DNA of 64,000 nt from Nymphaea colorata (taxonomy: Eukaryota; Streptophyta; Magnoliopsida; Nymphaeales; Nymphaeaceae), in assembly GCF_008831285.2 (NCBI RefSeq), contig NC_045140.1, positions 5,249,528 through 5,313,527 on the forward strand, read 5' to 3'. Shown here piece by piece: positions 10,744 to 23,200 of this stretch (its first letter is position 1; each line of letters starts with the position of its first letter). The position numbers and the translations under genes were made by a program. The notes beneath the pieces were generated by a model that saw nothing but the letters and a program-made list of their open reading frames with translations, was not told the DNA's origin and did no database searches.

Positions 10744-12111
10744 TCATTAATCACCTCCAAATTCCAACAGAAATAATGCTACCCCTTTGCAGCCACGCAG
10801 TGATCGCTAGCCAGATTCTCCGAAACATATGTTATCAAAATATAGTAAAGCTCCATTTTCACCTGTAAGTTCTTCGATCCAAGATGAAGTTCTAAGAAGC
10901 AGCAATATTCTTTTGCAAGACGCTAGATCAACGAGCCTCAAATATCTGATTTACCTTATACCTGCGGGCCTGCGGCGCCTGTGACAAGAACTATCAAACT
11001 TGGGGCTTAATAAGTTGAATGATCGAGGAAATGTGAAACTACCACTATTCTGATCAATTGTGACACACTAGCTTCCAAGTACCGGGCACGTTTCCCTAAC
11101 TACTGCAACCAGGCATCTATGGGCATGAGTTATGCATGATTTTACATATATATGCCGCAATTGTTAGATGGCACGGCACCAATGGAGTAAAGACGTAGTC
11201 AGATGGCTTATGACTTATTTGGCCGCTCCTGAATGTGAAACCAAGAATATTGGGTATTTTACGGCATTTAAGAAATGATATTAACTGATGAAAAAGGATA
11301 GTTTTTCAAAAGCGCATCTCATGAAATCTTAGGAATTAAAAATAGATAAAAAAAAAATGTAGTTGTGATGCCAACCATATGCTTTAGACCACAAGATTTT
11401 GAGTTTCAAGCTTGTGACCCGGGTCTTGATGGAGACGAGGACATCAAAACTAAGATGGTTTCGAAAAGAAAAAGAAAAGAAAAGAAGAAAAGGACATCAA
11501 ATCAAGCTTTCTAGAACACTCTTCACCACATAGGAAGATCTGTCAAAAGAGGGGCCTGTGCCAACTCAAGCTAAACAACTTATCTTTGAACTTGGTAAAT
11601 CAGAAGGCATTACTACCATCATCCTCCCAAATGCACACAAAGGCTTTCCCTCTTCAAACCATTCTCATGCATTTTTGCATTTCCTAATTTCCACATATTC
11701 CAAACTGTTATGGGAAAAGCCATATTTCAAACACTGCACAACCATTTCAGACGAAATTTTTTTCTTCCACCACCATGTAGAAGCCTCCCCAACTGAACCC
11801 CGATGGCTGATCCTCACATTGAATTTGTGTGCGTATGTGTATATAAATATCATAGGGGAGTTCAATGCTACCATGCACCAGAATGAGAAATTGCAGTCAC
11901 CCTCTCTTTCTCTCTCTTGTGCAGAATACTCGCTGCTATAAAGGATCACGCAAGGCATCATCCTTAGGAGCAGGGTACAAACGCCTCTTCCTCTTCTTCA
12001 TCATTTTCTCTCTTCATTCTATCAAGTTTGGTGGGCGGTGACCGCGGCCGTGGTTGGTGGGCAAAGATTGATCCTGCATCAGGTTCTCTGAAGATGACGA
12101 TGGTGGTCGTC
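10744..12111. other. No gene seen between RNase T2 pseudogene 1 and PPR copy 2
   Basis: AT-rich. The open frame at 11558-11941 (+) and its antisense partner have no motif I recognise. Confidence 0.4.
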
Positions 12112-12216
12112 ATCTGGCTATTGGCGATAAACTCGTGATGCCGTAGCTCCTCCATTCAGAGAAGCCAAATACAAAAAGAGTGGCCGAGATTACTCGAATG
12201 AGAGTTGCAACTAGGA

Positions 12217-13951
12217 ATGGCCGTGTCCACAACTCTGCCATGCCACCCTCCGTCCTCCCTCGGCCAGCCGAAACTCGAAGGGCAGAACGGCCAAACCCAC
12301 CAAAGGACACTCTGTCTCTTGAATGCATGCAAAACCATCGAAGAATTCAAGCAGATTCAAGCTACCATCATCAAGACCAACTTCCAGAGCGATATTCCAT
12401 CCGTCACCAGGCTCATCCGCTTCTTCTCCTTCACTCATCCCGATGCCTTGGACTTCGCCGTCCACCTGTTCGAGCAAATCTCCCAACCAGACGTTATCCT
12501 CTTCAACACAGTGATGGGTGGCTACGCCCGCACCAGCCGCCCCATTCGTGCGGTCTCTCTCTTCGCCCGTATGCGTGAATAGGACTTGCTTCCTGATCAC
12601 TACTCCTTCCCTTCTGTACTCAAGGCGTGTGCCAATGCGACTGCCCTCAAAGAAGGCGAGGCCATTCATGGCCTTGTTATCAAGCTTGGGGTGGACGACA
12701 ACGTGTGCATTCTTCCTACTTTGATCAATATGTATGCAGATTGCGAACACATTCTGTCCGCACGCGAAGTGTTTGATAAAATGCCTGGGAGAAGGGAAAT
12801 TGTTTCTTTCAACTCCATGATCGCTGCTTACGCTCGGAACAGCCGGCCGAATGAAGTGTTGCCACTGTTTCGGGAAATGCAGGCGTGGGATGACATGAAG
12901 CCAACGTATGTTACTCTGCTTAGCGCGCTTTCCTCTTGTGCCCTGTTGGGTACACCCTTCAGCTTGGAAAATGGGTTCATGAGTATGTTAAGAAGAATGG
13001 ATTTGATGTGTATGTAAAGGTCAACACAGCGTTGATTGGCATGTATGCCAAATGTGGGAGCATAGATGACGCAAAACAGGTTTTCGAGGAAATACCGCAG
13101 CGAGATACACCCGCTTGGTCTGCCATGATTGTGGCTTTTGCTATTCATGGGCATGGAAGAAGTGCGCTCTTGCTCTTTGAGGAGATGCAGAGAAAAGGCA
13201 TGCTGCCAGATAACATCACGTTCCTCGGCGTTCTCTATGCATGTAGCCATACTGGCTTGGTGGAAGAAGGTCGCCGGTACTTTGATAGCATGTCAAGAGT
13301 GTATGGGATCGAGCCAGGAATTAAACACTACGGCTGCATGGTAGATCTTTATGGTAGAGCAGGGCTTCTAAACGAAGCATATGAGTTCGTCTGAAGCTTA
13401 CCGATCAAGCCCACACTTATACTGTGGCGCACTTTGCTAGCTGCCTGCGCTGTTCATGGCAATGTAGACTTGGGCAAACACGTGGTCGACCATATTTTTG
13501 AACTACAACGCTCCCACAGTGGAGACTATGTGATCTTATCGAACATGTGTGCTGCTCCTGGGGAAGATGAGACGATGTGAAGGCAATTAGGAAGCTTATG
13601 AAAGAGAGGGGTATTACTAAATTACCTGGTTGTAGTTCAATTGAGATCGAGAACGCTGTTCATTAGTCCTTCTCAGGGGACGGAGAACACCCTCACTCCA
13701 GAAAGCTTCATGGGATGCTAGATCAATTGGTTGAGCAATTGAAATTGATAGGATATGTGCCCGACACATCCCAGGTGTACCATGCAGATATGGAGGAGGA
13801 GGAAAAGGAGGCAACGCTTGGGTACCATAGTGTGAAACTCGCCATTGCTTATGGGTTGCTGAATACCCCTCCTGGGACTACGATTCGTGTTGTAAAAGAT
13901 CTTCGTGTTTGCGGGGATCGAGCCAGGAATTAAACACTACGGCTGCATGGT
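12217..13951 (+). pseudogene. DYW-class PPR protein, PPR copy 2, nonsense mutations and 3' truncation
   Basis: ATG at 12217. The frame matches copy 1 (LFEQISQPDVILFN) but is interrupted by a TCG-to-TAG stop at 12580-12582, a two-base insertion near 12955, a CGA-to-TGA stop at 13392-13394 and a frameshift near 13545-13560. The mutations differ from those in copy 1. In the DYW domain the HxE catalytic motif reads HSVKLA, with Glu replaced by Val, and the last ~40 codons including CxxCH and the terminal EYW are gone. The 3' end is replaced at 13914-13951 by a copy of the gene's own bases 13305-13342. Clearly non-functional. Confidence 0.85.
13914..13951 (+). repeat. 38-bp templated insertion at a deletion breakpoint
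   Basis: These bases repeat 13305-13342 exactly (from GGGATCGAGCC to GCTGCATGGT). They sit where copy 1 instead continues into the DYW tail. GGGGAT is shared by the broken end and the template, so microhomology probably primed the copying. Roughly 300 bases present in copy 1 (about 4147-4448) are missing here. Confidence 0.85.
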
Positions 13952-14618
13952 GGATGAGGTCAATATGTTGTTTCTGCCTCACTGCAAGCAATGGGGTCAT
14001 TTTTATTCTTCATATTTTGGTACTTTGGAATAAAAGGGAGTGGAAAATATTGTTGACTGGATGAGGAAATTTTTGAAATAATTCCCATCCTTGATGTCAA
14101 TAAGTACGATTTTGTATTCCCCCACATTTTTCAGCTCAGGCCTGCCATGGGCTTGCAGTTCTGCTTTAAGTTCGGTGTGCTTGAAACTTTAACCTGACGT
14201 AAATGCTATTCTTTAAGATTTTGATTTCTTTTACTTCGTTCAGCAGGTTCTTTTTTTCTTTCATGAAAAATTTTCGTTATTATGCCATTATATACAGCAC
14301 CAGTAAAGAGGGAAATTGTGGAGGGTACAGTAAAGACTTAAGATGAAGGCCCTGAATGAAGATTCGGTCCTGCCATTCTGCTGCCTAATTAGTTTTAGTT
14401 TTGTTCATAGTGTTTCCCTCGTGAGGCATGGTAGCCGGGGCTCCTTTGGTGGTTTATGAACAAACCCATTGGGATTGGGCGGTCTGATCCTTGAAGGGCT
14501 CCAAGGAATTACCAAACCAGATTAGAAGTTGTCAAGTTGATGATTCATATTCTTCATTGTCATATGATAGTCTGACATTTGGATCATCAGTGTGCATCTT
14601 CTCTCGTGTTCTGCGCAG
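13952..14618. other. 3' flank of PPR copy 2 and upstream of RNase T2 pseudogene 2
   Basis: 13960-14128 is shared with PPR copy 1. From 14129 on I see no gene and did not find an RNase T2 exon 1 with a signal peptide. Confidence 0.4.
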
Positions 14619-15837
14619 TGGTCAGGCGCTTATTGTGATACCAAATTCGGCGAAGACAGGCAAGCCTGCTGTGGATTTCGGCATTCATGGCCTCTGGCCC
14701 AACTACAACGACGTCGGCTACCCTTCCCACTGCGACAATGGCAGCCCATTTCTTCCTTCCGAGGTTTGTATTTTGCCCACACAAGTCACAGATGTTCTTC
14801 TCCAATTTTCTTGGCAGATAGAAATGTCCGGATATCTTGTGTGATTGGTTTACTTCCTCATATCTTTCCATTGGGAGGTGATCTTTGAAAGGGCAGTAGG
14901 ACCCTCGCTTTTCTAAATGCTTTATTATGCCAAGTAAGGGCATCACCTGTTCGATGTTGAGGCCCTCTCTAACTTCTACTGTCATTCAGGTTCTTCTTTT
15001 TTTTGAAAAGCTTTGCGTACGATTCTTTTTAGAAACTTGTGAAAAGAATTCACGACAGAAAAGTCTACGAAAAATATTTATTATAGAATCTTAGGCCTCT
15101 ATGCTCGAGAGAGACACATCTATAATAATTATTGGTGTCCAGATGCTTCATGGGATTCACTTGCATGGTAAAGAATCCTTTCCCAATAGCACAGGCATCA
15201 TAATATTTGAAGGGAAGGGATTCACGTGTACGATACTTTTACAGGCAGAAAAGAGACCAATCTTAGTGAATCTCACTAAATGGTCCTATTTTCCTCATGC
15301 CCGCCTCCTCTTAAACATAATTATTAAGAAATTATACATAGTTTTAAAGCTAAATTAAAAGTAGGCATAATTCACTATTAAAATGTGAAAAATTGAACGG
15401 AGAAAAGTTTGAAATGAAAAAAAGGAAAACATGAGAAGCTACTTTTAGCACGCCTAACTGTGAAAAACGACGGCACTTCAAAAGGGTAGCTGCTATTCTT
15501 TAAATCCCATGCTTCTATTTGGACCATGGTATCGATTTATTTGAAAAATCTCGGAACACCACATCATTTTGATCTCGTCGCCCGCTTTTATGACTTTGTT
15601 GATGTCATTTATCTGGATGAAAGCTGTTTTAATGAAAATAGGTTTCACTTTTTTTTTTCATGATTGACAAGTTAATTATGATTATTATAGATACACAGCC
15701 TTTCTTGGATCCGGTATTTTCTGGGCAAGTGCAGGCCGGCGTCCTTCATGGTGGTTGTATTTTTTTTTGCAGTAATTCGTCATTTTTCACTCACAAATTA
15801 GCAGCATCCATATTAATTAAGGCAAATTCAATTTCTT

Positions 15838-15940
15838 GCGGTTATTATTTCTAGTGTTTGAAGAACATGTTACATATGTGTTATGTCCGCGGTTATTATT
15901 TCTAGTGTTTTCAGAACATGTTACATATGTGTTATGGTCC
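15838..15940 (+). repeat. Tandem direct repeat, two ~52-bp units
   Basis: GCGGTTATTATTTCTAGTGT ... ACATGTTACATATGTGTTAT occurs twice in a row within the RNase T2 intron, with a few mismatches. Confidence 0.8.
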
Positions 15941-16019
15941 CTAACAAAAGACTCAGCAGCAAATAACCAAAATGTCTCTACTGCTTAAATGGAAGGCATA
16001 AGCAAAAGTGAAATTTTCC

Positions 16020-16270
16020 TTATACGAGGGACGTTGTTGCTCACATCATGGCCATTTTCCCCATTCTCTCATAAAGGCATGTATCGGCTTTTGCAAGAGA
16101 AGAGCAACACTGGGAGTTGAACCAGCGACTGGTGGCTTGGCAGCCACTAGGCACCCCACTGGACAACATGGAAAGTGCTTTCGCTCCCATATTTTTCTTT
16201 CACCTTCTCGCCCTCCATACAAGACAAAGACAGGAACCGTTTGGTGTTGATGTGTGCCTTGTGAATGCAC
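16020..16270 (-). mobile_element. tRNA-derived SINE-like sequence
   Basis: On the minus strand a pol III B-box match, GGTTCAACTCC (16123-16113), lies 30 bases after an A-box-like TGCCTAGTGG (16153-16144). The intervening GGCTGCCAAGCCACC can fold like an anticodon arm. The body extends past the tRNA part without a tRNA acceptor stem, which fits a SINE better than a tRNA gene. The ends are not defined. Confidence 0.4.
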
Positions 16271-16887
16271 GCCATAGAGATTAATCCTAATTTTAAAATT
16301 AAATCTCGGTTGCTATATACTTAAAAAGTTGAAGTTGCTAGGACTGGTACAAGTCTCAATCATTTCGAGCTATTGGAACAAACGCACAAGCACAAAATGT
16401 TTTTGAAATTTGACATGTACTTTGGTTTTCAGATTTCTTTTTGAACATGGCGCTTGTTTTTTGCATTCATCATGATTCGTCACTGTCTACCTTTCTATAT
16501 ATTTTTGGTAAGGCTTTCAAAAGATCAAAGAAATATATATTATATAACTTGTAATTTATTGCAGATATCGGACTTGAGGGATGAGATGGAGAAGCAGTGG
16601 CCTTCTCTGTCATGCCCAAGCAGCGACGGCACCAGCTTTTGGTCCCACGAGTGGGAGAGGCACGGGGCTTGCTCTGAATCGGTGCTGGACCAGCACCAGT
16701 ACTTCCAAGCTGCGCTCAACCTCAAAACCCAACTCAACCTCCTCCACATCCTAACCAAAGCAGGTAAATTTTACGTTTCACACCTTGAATTAACAAAAAA
16801 AGTCGTTTAATTAGTTGCCACTTTTCAATCTTGGGTCTGTTATCTTATGCCACCGAAATTTATTGTGGGGGCGTGCGTGAGACAACC

Positions 16888-16891
16888 GGAG

Positions 16892-16946
<55 letters not shown>

Positions 16947-16947
16947 T
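16888..16947. repeat. Compound (TA)n(TG)n(AG)n microsatellite
   Basis: TA units, then TG units, then AG units in direct succession. Confidence 0.9.
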
Positions 16948-17039
16948 ATATTTCTATATATAGTAATCATATGTAATCATATATATATGAAAAAACATGC
17001 TTCTTTATGCATAGATATGATTCTATAAGGATTTTGTAA

Positions 17040-17216
17040 GCTATAAAATCTCAAATAGTTTATTACTGTCGTTAGGGAAGGGATGGTTGAGCCCATACTG
17101 CCAAAGAAGCAGAGCTGCAGCTGCCGGATCAGACTCAAACCTATGCATCAGGAAACATAATTTTGCTGCTGGACCAAGAAAGATCACATCCATGTCATTA
17201 GGTAGCAAAAAGATAC
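17040..17216 (-). other. Unidentified coding-like segment, copy in unit 1
   Basis: The minus strand is open with LPNDMDVIFLGPAAK and HRFESDPAAAALLLWQYG, ending at a stop near 17056. The same segment in unit 2 (25310-25493) has V for I and L for F changes, without stops. The composition looks like protein, but I do not recognise the family, and no partner exon was found. Confidence 0.3.
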
Positions 17217-18627
17217 ATGCACCTTACTGCACTCAAGTATATGCAATAAAAAATAGTCATACTTGTGAGCATTTCTATGTATGTATTTTCTATTTAATGT
17301 TGACCTTACAGATATCTTTGCAAGATCATCAGCTAGAAAAGACAACTTGATTTTTTTGGGCTTTTTAATTAAAGCATGACTTTAAAGCATGGAGTGACAT
17401 GAAGTCTTCGAATTCATCAACTTTTAAGATTGAAAAGACATGATATATTTCACCATGGAATGACTGTAGCGGTAGGTTCCTGTAAAGTCAATGGTGAATT
17501 CAAAGTAGGTCATTCCAAAGTCAAGCAATGTAGATGACATACGAAGCGCTTAGCAAGAGCATAATGTGGACTCGTTCTGCCAGCACCTGATGATGTATAT
17601 GAAGTTCTAGGTGGTATTTAAACTTGGTTTCCGTGTCAGGTCACTGTTCAACCTTATCCCCTCATCCTCCCATTCTACCAATTCCATCAGCCTCTGAGGT
17701 ATGTGAAAGACAGGAGATAACAGATCAAGTCTACCAGAACCTTTCTCGAGTAGGAATCACATATGCTACATGGGCTTGTCTTTGTTTCTGAACCTGTGAC
17801 AATTTATTCGATGCAAATATTAAACCAGAGGAAAGAAAATTGATCTTATGAAGTGCAGATATTCTTACTGTGTTACTGTATAAGAAAGAAACACACGCAG
17901 TGCATAGCTCTAAAAGGTTTGCAAAGGGTGTGCAGGTTCCACTAATTAGCGACCTGTAAACATATGGAGAAAGAAAATCTACAGTTCACCTTTTCTTGGT
18001 CATTCCCTGGACTTGGAAAAAGGAGAACTAAGCGACTTCTTTTAACCTGGCTACCATCAAAGTGAATGTTTGCCAACACATCTTGACACCATTTCAATTG
18101 CTTGGTGGAGACGATTGGCTATGCGAGAACTCTAGCAACAAGCCTCAAGTCAATTGAGCAACACAAACATCCAACCCTGTACCAGCCATGAAATATAATT
18201 TACATTACTGCCTTAGCTGCAGTAGATTGTGCTAAACCCACTTCGTACATTGAGGAATTGAACCTCACGATATCATGGGCCTTCCACACCACCTTCTTAG
18301 TACAATATTTAATCGACAAGCATGTAAGTTGGAGTACCATACATTAAAAACAACTATACATGGAACAGAATCTCACGATGAATGCAAAGTACTTTGGACT
18401 TCCAACAAAGAGAAGAAAACAATTCCAAATCTTAGCTTATTACCCAATACAAAAAGGACGAAAACAAGAAGCAACAATCTGTGACCAAAGATACTCAGGT
18501 GCTCATTGATCTAGCCCTCGGTGAGAAGGGACATTTAGAACAAATTACAACGTGTATTCAAGGATAAGACATAATTCAAATGAGCCATATGATTGCAACG
18601 AAGAAAATCTATATGATTGTTATCAAA

Positions 18628-20246
18628 TTATGCATGTTCATAATGGTTTAGCTTATACAATATCACCTTTCCAGCAGCATTTCCTAGGACCATCAAACCT
18701 CCACCCGGACTGAAATCTAAACACTGCACATACTGCAGGTTATGTTTCAGAGGGGGCCAGTTTGAGAATACACTCAGAGATGGTACATGAACCAACTTTA
18801 CGCTATCACGCTTCATGCTTGAAAAGGTGGCCAGGATTTGACCATCATGATTAAACTGCAACCCATCCACTTTAGTAGTTAAATTGGTAAGAGCCTTCAT
18901 TGGTTTTCTTTTGCCTCCAAGAAACTCATCACGGTTATAAACATTAACAATTCCACTATCTGAACCTGTAGCAAAGACAGTACTATCTTTTGAAACGCTC
19001 AATGCAGAGCTATTAATGCAACCATCATCAACCCCCTTGTGGAAGCATTTCCTTGTCCTAAGGTCCCAATGGTAGACAAGTCCATCTCCACCCGAGCTCA
19101 ACAGCTGGTGTCCATCATTAGCAAATGCCAAGGATCGAGCAGTTCCATTCATTTTTAGAGTTCCAATTAGCTGCTTAGATTTAGAAGAGACTAAAAAAAT
19201 ATATCCCTCGTTGCCGGTAAATGCAATAATACTAGAATCAGGGGATACTTCAAACGATTCCAAGCTCTTCTCTTCTCTGCCCATCAATGGGCCTACTCTG
19301 TCAACCTTCGCGTTTACTATATCTAAACTGTAAAAAAATTTCCTTCTTCCACTGATGATGGCCTGTGATCCATCAGGCAAGAATGAAGCTTTACGAATGG
19401 GACAATCCTCAAGAAAATGCTTTGTATCATAGTGTTTCTCTTTCCATCAATCTGAAAGAATCTAAGCTTTTTATCAAGTCCAGCTGTAAGCAACAACTGG
19501 GCATTCCTGTGGAACTCAACTGATGTAATGGGGCCATTTGAAGGGTCCTCTGCATTGCCATCTATCAATCTTGAGAACTCAAGGAGCCCAGGCAATAATT
19601 TTGTTGTGCTCCTTACTACTGCATCCTCACTCGACAAAAGGATGTTGTTGCCATTGGCACCATGACCTTGAGCTCGGACTGATTCATTCTCTTCATCTGA
19701 TTCGTCATCAAAAGCATCTCTCTCAGACTTCCACCCAAGCTCCGCCCACTCAGTTCTGGGGTTCAGCTTAACATGTTGTGACCTTAATCTTGCAACATAA
19801 TCAGCTCCACTGACCAATATCTCACCTTCTTCTCCCCTTAATTTTCTTAGCCTGTTGGTTTTGGCTATGTTGACTTTCGCTATTTGTTCTTCTTCATCAA
19901 TCCATACAGGTTTCCTTGTCTCGTGTGGCTCTCTCTCTTCATCGCTCATGGAAGTTTCACTGTCTACCTCATTATCCTCTTGAAAAATAACATCAACAGC
20001 AGATGACCGATCTTTAGATGAAAAAACACCATCCTCAATTATATCTTCCCCTGTATCTTCTGCCGCCTCTTTACCAAATCCAAAAGAAGAATGAAGAGGA
20101 CCAAACAAGAATCCCTCCAGCTTCTTCATCTCCTGCATCTCACTGGCAACTTTATGTTCCTTCTTTCTTGGCAGAAGCCTCACGTTAGCTTGATTATTGT
20201 CACTTGACCGCTTCCTAGATAGAGCATTCTGAGATACCAAACCCAT
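18628..20246 (-). pseudogene. UTP18: UTP18 copy B, full-length but frameshifted by one base
   Basis: ATG at 20246-20244, stop at 18628-18630. The first ~278 codons follow copy C, with the acidic N-terminal half (EDTGEDIIEDG, DEEREPHE) and the start of the WD40 part. One A is missing from a run of A residues near 19414 (four instead of the five in C and A), which shifts the frame and stops after 307 residues. The remaining 250 codons (19380-18628) are open in the correct frame and closely match C. The break is in a homopolymer, so a read error is possible. The 5' flank has the same likely 3' splice site as copy C (CTCTATGCAG at about 20282) and one copy of the putative first exon region. Confidence 0.85.
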
Positions 20247-23200
20247 CTCAAATTATTAACTTGCCTTGCTTTCACGTGTATCTGCATAGAGAAACAAAAA
20301 TTTGCATCAATTCCCCCGAATTGCAAGAAAACCTTTAGAATGACATTATATCAGTAGACACAAAAAAATAAAGTGCCTTTCCATGCATGCTTCCATGACA
20401 AAATCTATGTCAAACCCATCTTCCAGCTTGTTTATTATGCATTCCAAGAAATGGAAAAATGTAATTGCAAGAAATTGGAACATTAGCTAGACGGAAGCAC
20501 TAAGAATACCATAATAGATAAAACGCACCATAAAGAAAGCTTTTTTCTAGAGGGCTCTACACTTGTGTAGCATAATTAGTTCGAGCCTATATTTATACAT
20601 GTTTATGCCAGAGATATTCTAAATGAAAACAAAAAAATAACTAAACAATTAGAACAATGGATGGCCGAAGCACCTAGCATTCCCCCCCCCCCTTTTTTTT
20701 TCCAACTCACAAGTTGGGGCTAGGCAGCTGCGCGTTTCAAGCAAAGAGGTGTAATGTGGACATCAATGTCGAGAGCTATATCAACTTGATCTGAAATAAT
20801 TCAAGTTCACATGGACTAATTGATCAATCTGCTAAATTTGCAACTATGCTTCGTATATTGGCCCTTTGTGCAGTAACAAACCTGGTCTGTATTAGGTGCT
20901 TGTTCAGTTTACAATGACCAGAGCTCGTTCGCCAATTGTTCAAACTTTTCTGTTCTATAGAATGTTGCCAAGCTAGATCCTGTCCATTTGTGTTCTGAAT
21001 TTTTGTTTTTACAGTGAACTGCAGAAAGCTTTTCAACAGGTCCACGTTAATTCATATTTTGGGGTTCACTTCCTAGTTGGATTCTAAGTTGATTACTAAG
21101 GTTCTCTGTGCCTAGTAGCAGCCTTTATTGCCAACCAATCTATTCATCTGAAGCACATTTATAAAAGGAAGAAACATAAGATGCTGTCAATGTATATAAA
21201 TGGCAAGGCAGACCACAGTCCATCTCACTATGCTAGTTACAGAAACTTGTTGCTTAGATGCATTGTCTCTTTGTTGTACTCCCCTGCTCACTTGTTCTTG
21301 GTCTAAGGATGAAAATTACTTTGCATACAGGGACATTGCGAGATACAGCGTAATGAACAGCATGCCGAACTACAGTTTTCTAACAGTAGTTTCCTCAACA
21401 GAAACTCCAACAAGCACTTCCCATACATTGAAACTTGAGTTTTTTCTAAAGTTTTACTTGGGTACAGGCCCATTGTCAGATCAAAGACAAGATCTTGAGA
21501 TAAAAGTTAATCATGTTCCTACCACACAAAGGCACTACATGCATTCCAAAAATCAACGAATATTGGCATACATTGATTCAGATTGCTCGAGACAGTGCTC
21601 ATTTAAAACATTCATGATTAAATGCTCAGGAAAGTTGCACTCACAGTTGCAAATTTCAAAGCATTGTTCACAGACAAAGAAATAAACTTAATATCGAATC
21701 AAATCAACTACATTATAGTTGCGTTGTAGTTCTGCAATCCCTATCGCATTTTCTAACGAAGTATGTCTCTGCGTTAGGAAAACCTAGCACTCCTCCCACA
21801 AAAACTAAAAAATCACGCTCCCCCGAAGCTCATCTCGCTGTCGATATGTATAAATAAATGGCAAGGCAGACCACAGTCCATCTCACTATGCTAGTTACAG
21901 AAACTTGTTGCTTAGATGCATTGTCTCTTTGTTGTACTCCCCCCCTCACTTGTTCTTGGTCTAGGATGAAATTACTTTGCATACAGGGACATCGCGAGAT
22001 ACAGCGTAATGAACTGAAATAATTCAAGTTCACATGGACTAATTGATCAATCTGCTAAAGTTTCAACTATGCTTCGTATATTGGCCCTTTGTGCAGTAAC
22101 AAACCTGGTCTGTATTAGGTGCTTGTTCAGTTTACAATGAGCAGAGCTCGTTCGCCAATTGTTCAAACTTTTCTGTTCTATAGAATGTTGCCAAGCTAGA
22201 TCCTGTCCATTTGTGTTCTGAATTTTTTTCTTTACAGTGAACTGCAGAAAGCTTTTCAACAGGTCCACGTTAATTCATATTTTGGGGTTCACTTCCTAGT
22301 TGGATTCTAAGTTGATTACTAAGGTTCTCTGTGCCTAGTAGCAGCCTTTATTGCCAACCAATCTATTCATCTGAAGCACATTTATAAAAGGAAGAAACAT
22401 AAGATGCTGTCAATATGTATAAATGGCAAGGCAGACCACAGTCCATCTCACTATGCTAGTTACAGAAACTTGTTGCTTAGATGCATTGTCTCTTTGTTGT
22501 ACTCCCCTGCTCACTTGTTCTTGGTCTAAGGATGAAAATTACTTTGCATACAGGGACATTGCGAGATACAGCGTAATGAACAGCATGCCGAACTACAGTT
22601 TTCTAACAGTAGTTTCCTCAACAGAAACTCCAACAAGCACTTCGCATACATTGAAACTTGAGTTTTTTCTAAAGTTTTACTTGGGTACAGGCCCATTGTC
22701 AGATCAAAGACAAAATCTTGAGATAAAAGTTAATCATGTTCCTACCACACAAAGGCACTACATGCATTCCAAAAATCAACGAATATTGGCATACATTGAT
22801 TCAGATTGCTCGAGACAATGCTCATTTAAAACATTCATATGGTTAAATGCTCAGGAAAGTTGCACTGACAGTTGCGAATTTCAGAACATTGTTCACAGAC
22901 AAAGAAATAAACTTGATATCGAATCAAATCAACTACATTATAGTTGCGTTGTAGTTCTGCAATCTCTATCGCATTTTCTAACGAAGTATGCCTCTGCGTT
23001 AGGAAAACCTAGCACTCCTCCCACGAAAACTAAAAAATCACGCTCCCCCGAAGCTCATCTCGCTGTCGACATCTGTCACCGGCTTTTCACTCTCGTGAAG
23101 CTCCCCTTCCCCACGCTCTTGCCCTTTCCCTCGGCCCTTTTTCATTTGACAGAAACTTGGTTCTTCACCGAGAAACGATTATCAAGAGACTCATTTGAAG

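Larger units (their letters stand above)
12112..14128 (+). repeat. Right arm of the inverted PPR duplication
   Basis: Reverse-complement partner of 4005-6262. Homology begins in the 5' flank (GCTATTGGCGATAAACTCG) and runs through PPR copy 2 to about 13913. It resumes near 13960 and ends near GATGTCAATAAGTACGATTT at 14128. Confidence 0.85.
14619..16763 (+). pseudogene. RNase T2 pseudogene 2 (exons 2 and 3), broken and truncated
   Basis: Exon 2 (14619-14763) lies between a TTCTGCGCAG acceptor and a GT donor. It encodes SGAYCDT, then jumps frame to PNSAKTGKPAVDFGIHGLWPN, the first RNase T2 active-site block with its catalytic His. About a dozen bases that should carry the CC motif are missing at the jump. 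Exon 3 (16565-16763) encodes [34 protein letters not shown] (second active-site block with its Cys kept) and YFQAALNLKTQLNLLHILTKA, then a GTAAAT donor. Phases agree with pseudogene 1. No exon 4 follows before the segmental duplication begins at 16986, so the 3' end seems cut off. Exon 3 by itself looks well preserved, so loss was recent. Confidence 0.8.

Noticed and set aside
11558-11961. 127-aa open frame and its antisense partner
   Set aside because: No motif, no start context or introns supporting a gene.
16120-16170. Functional tRNA gene
   Set aside because: A/B boxes are present, but no acceptor stem pairing and no terminator-like T run right after the tRNA part.
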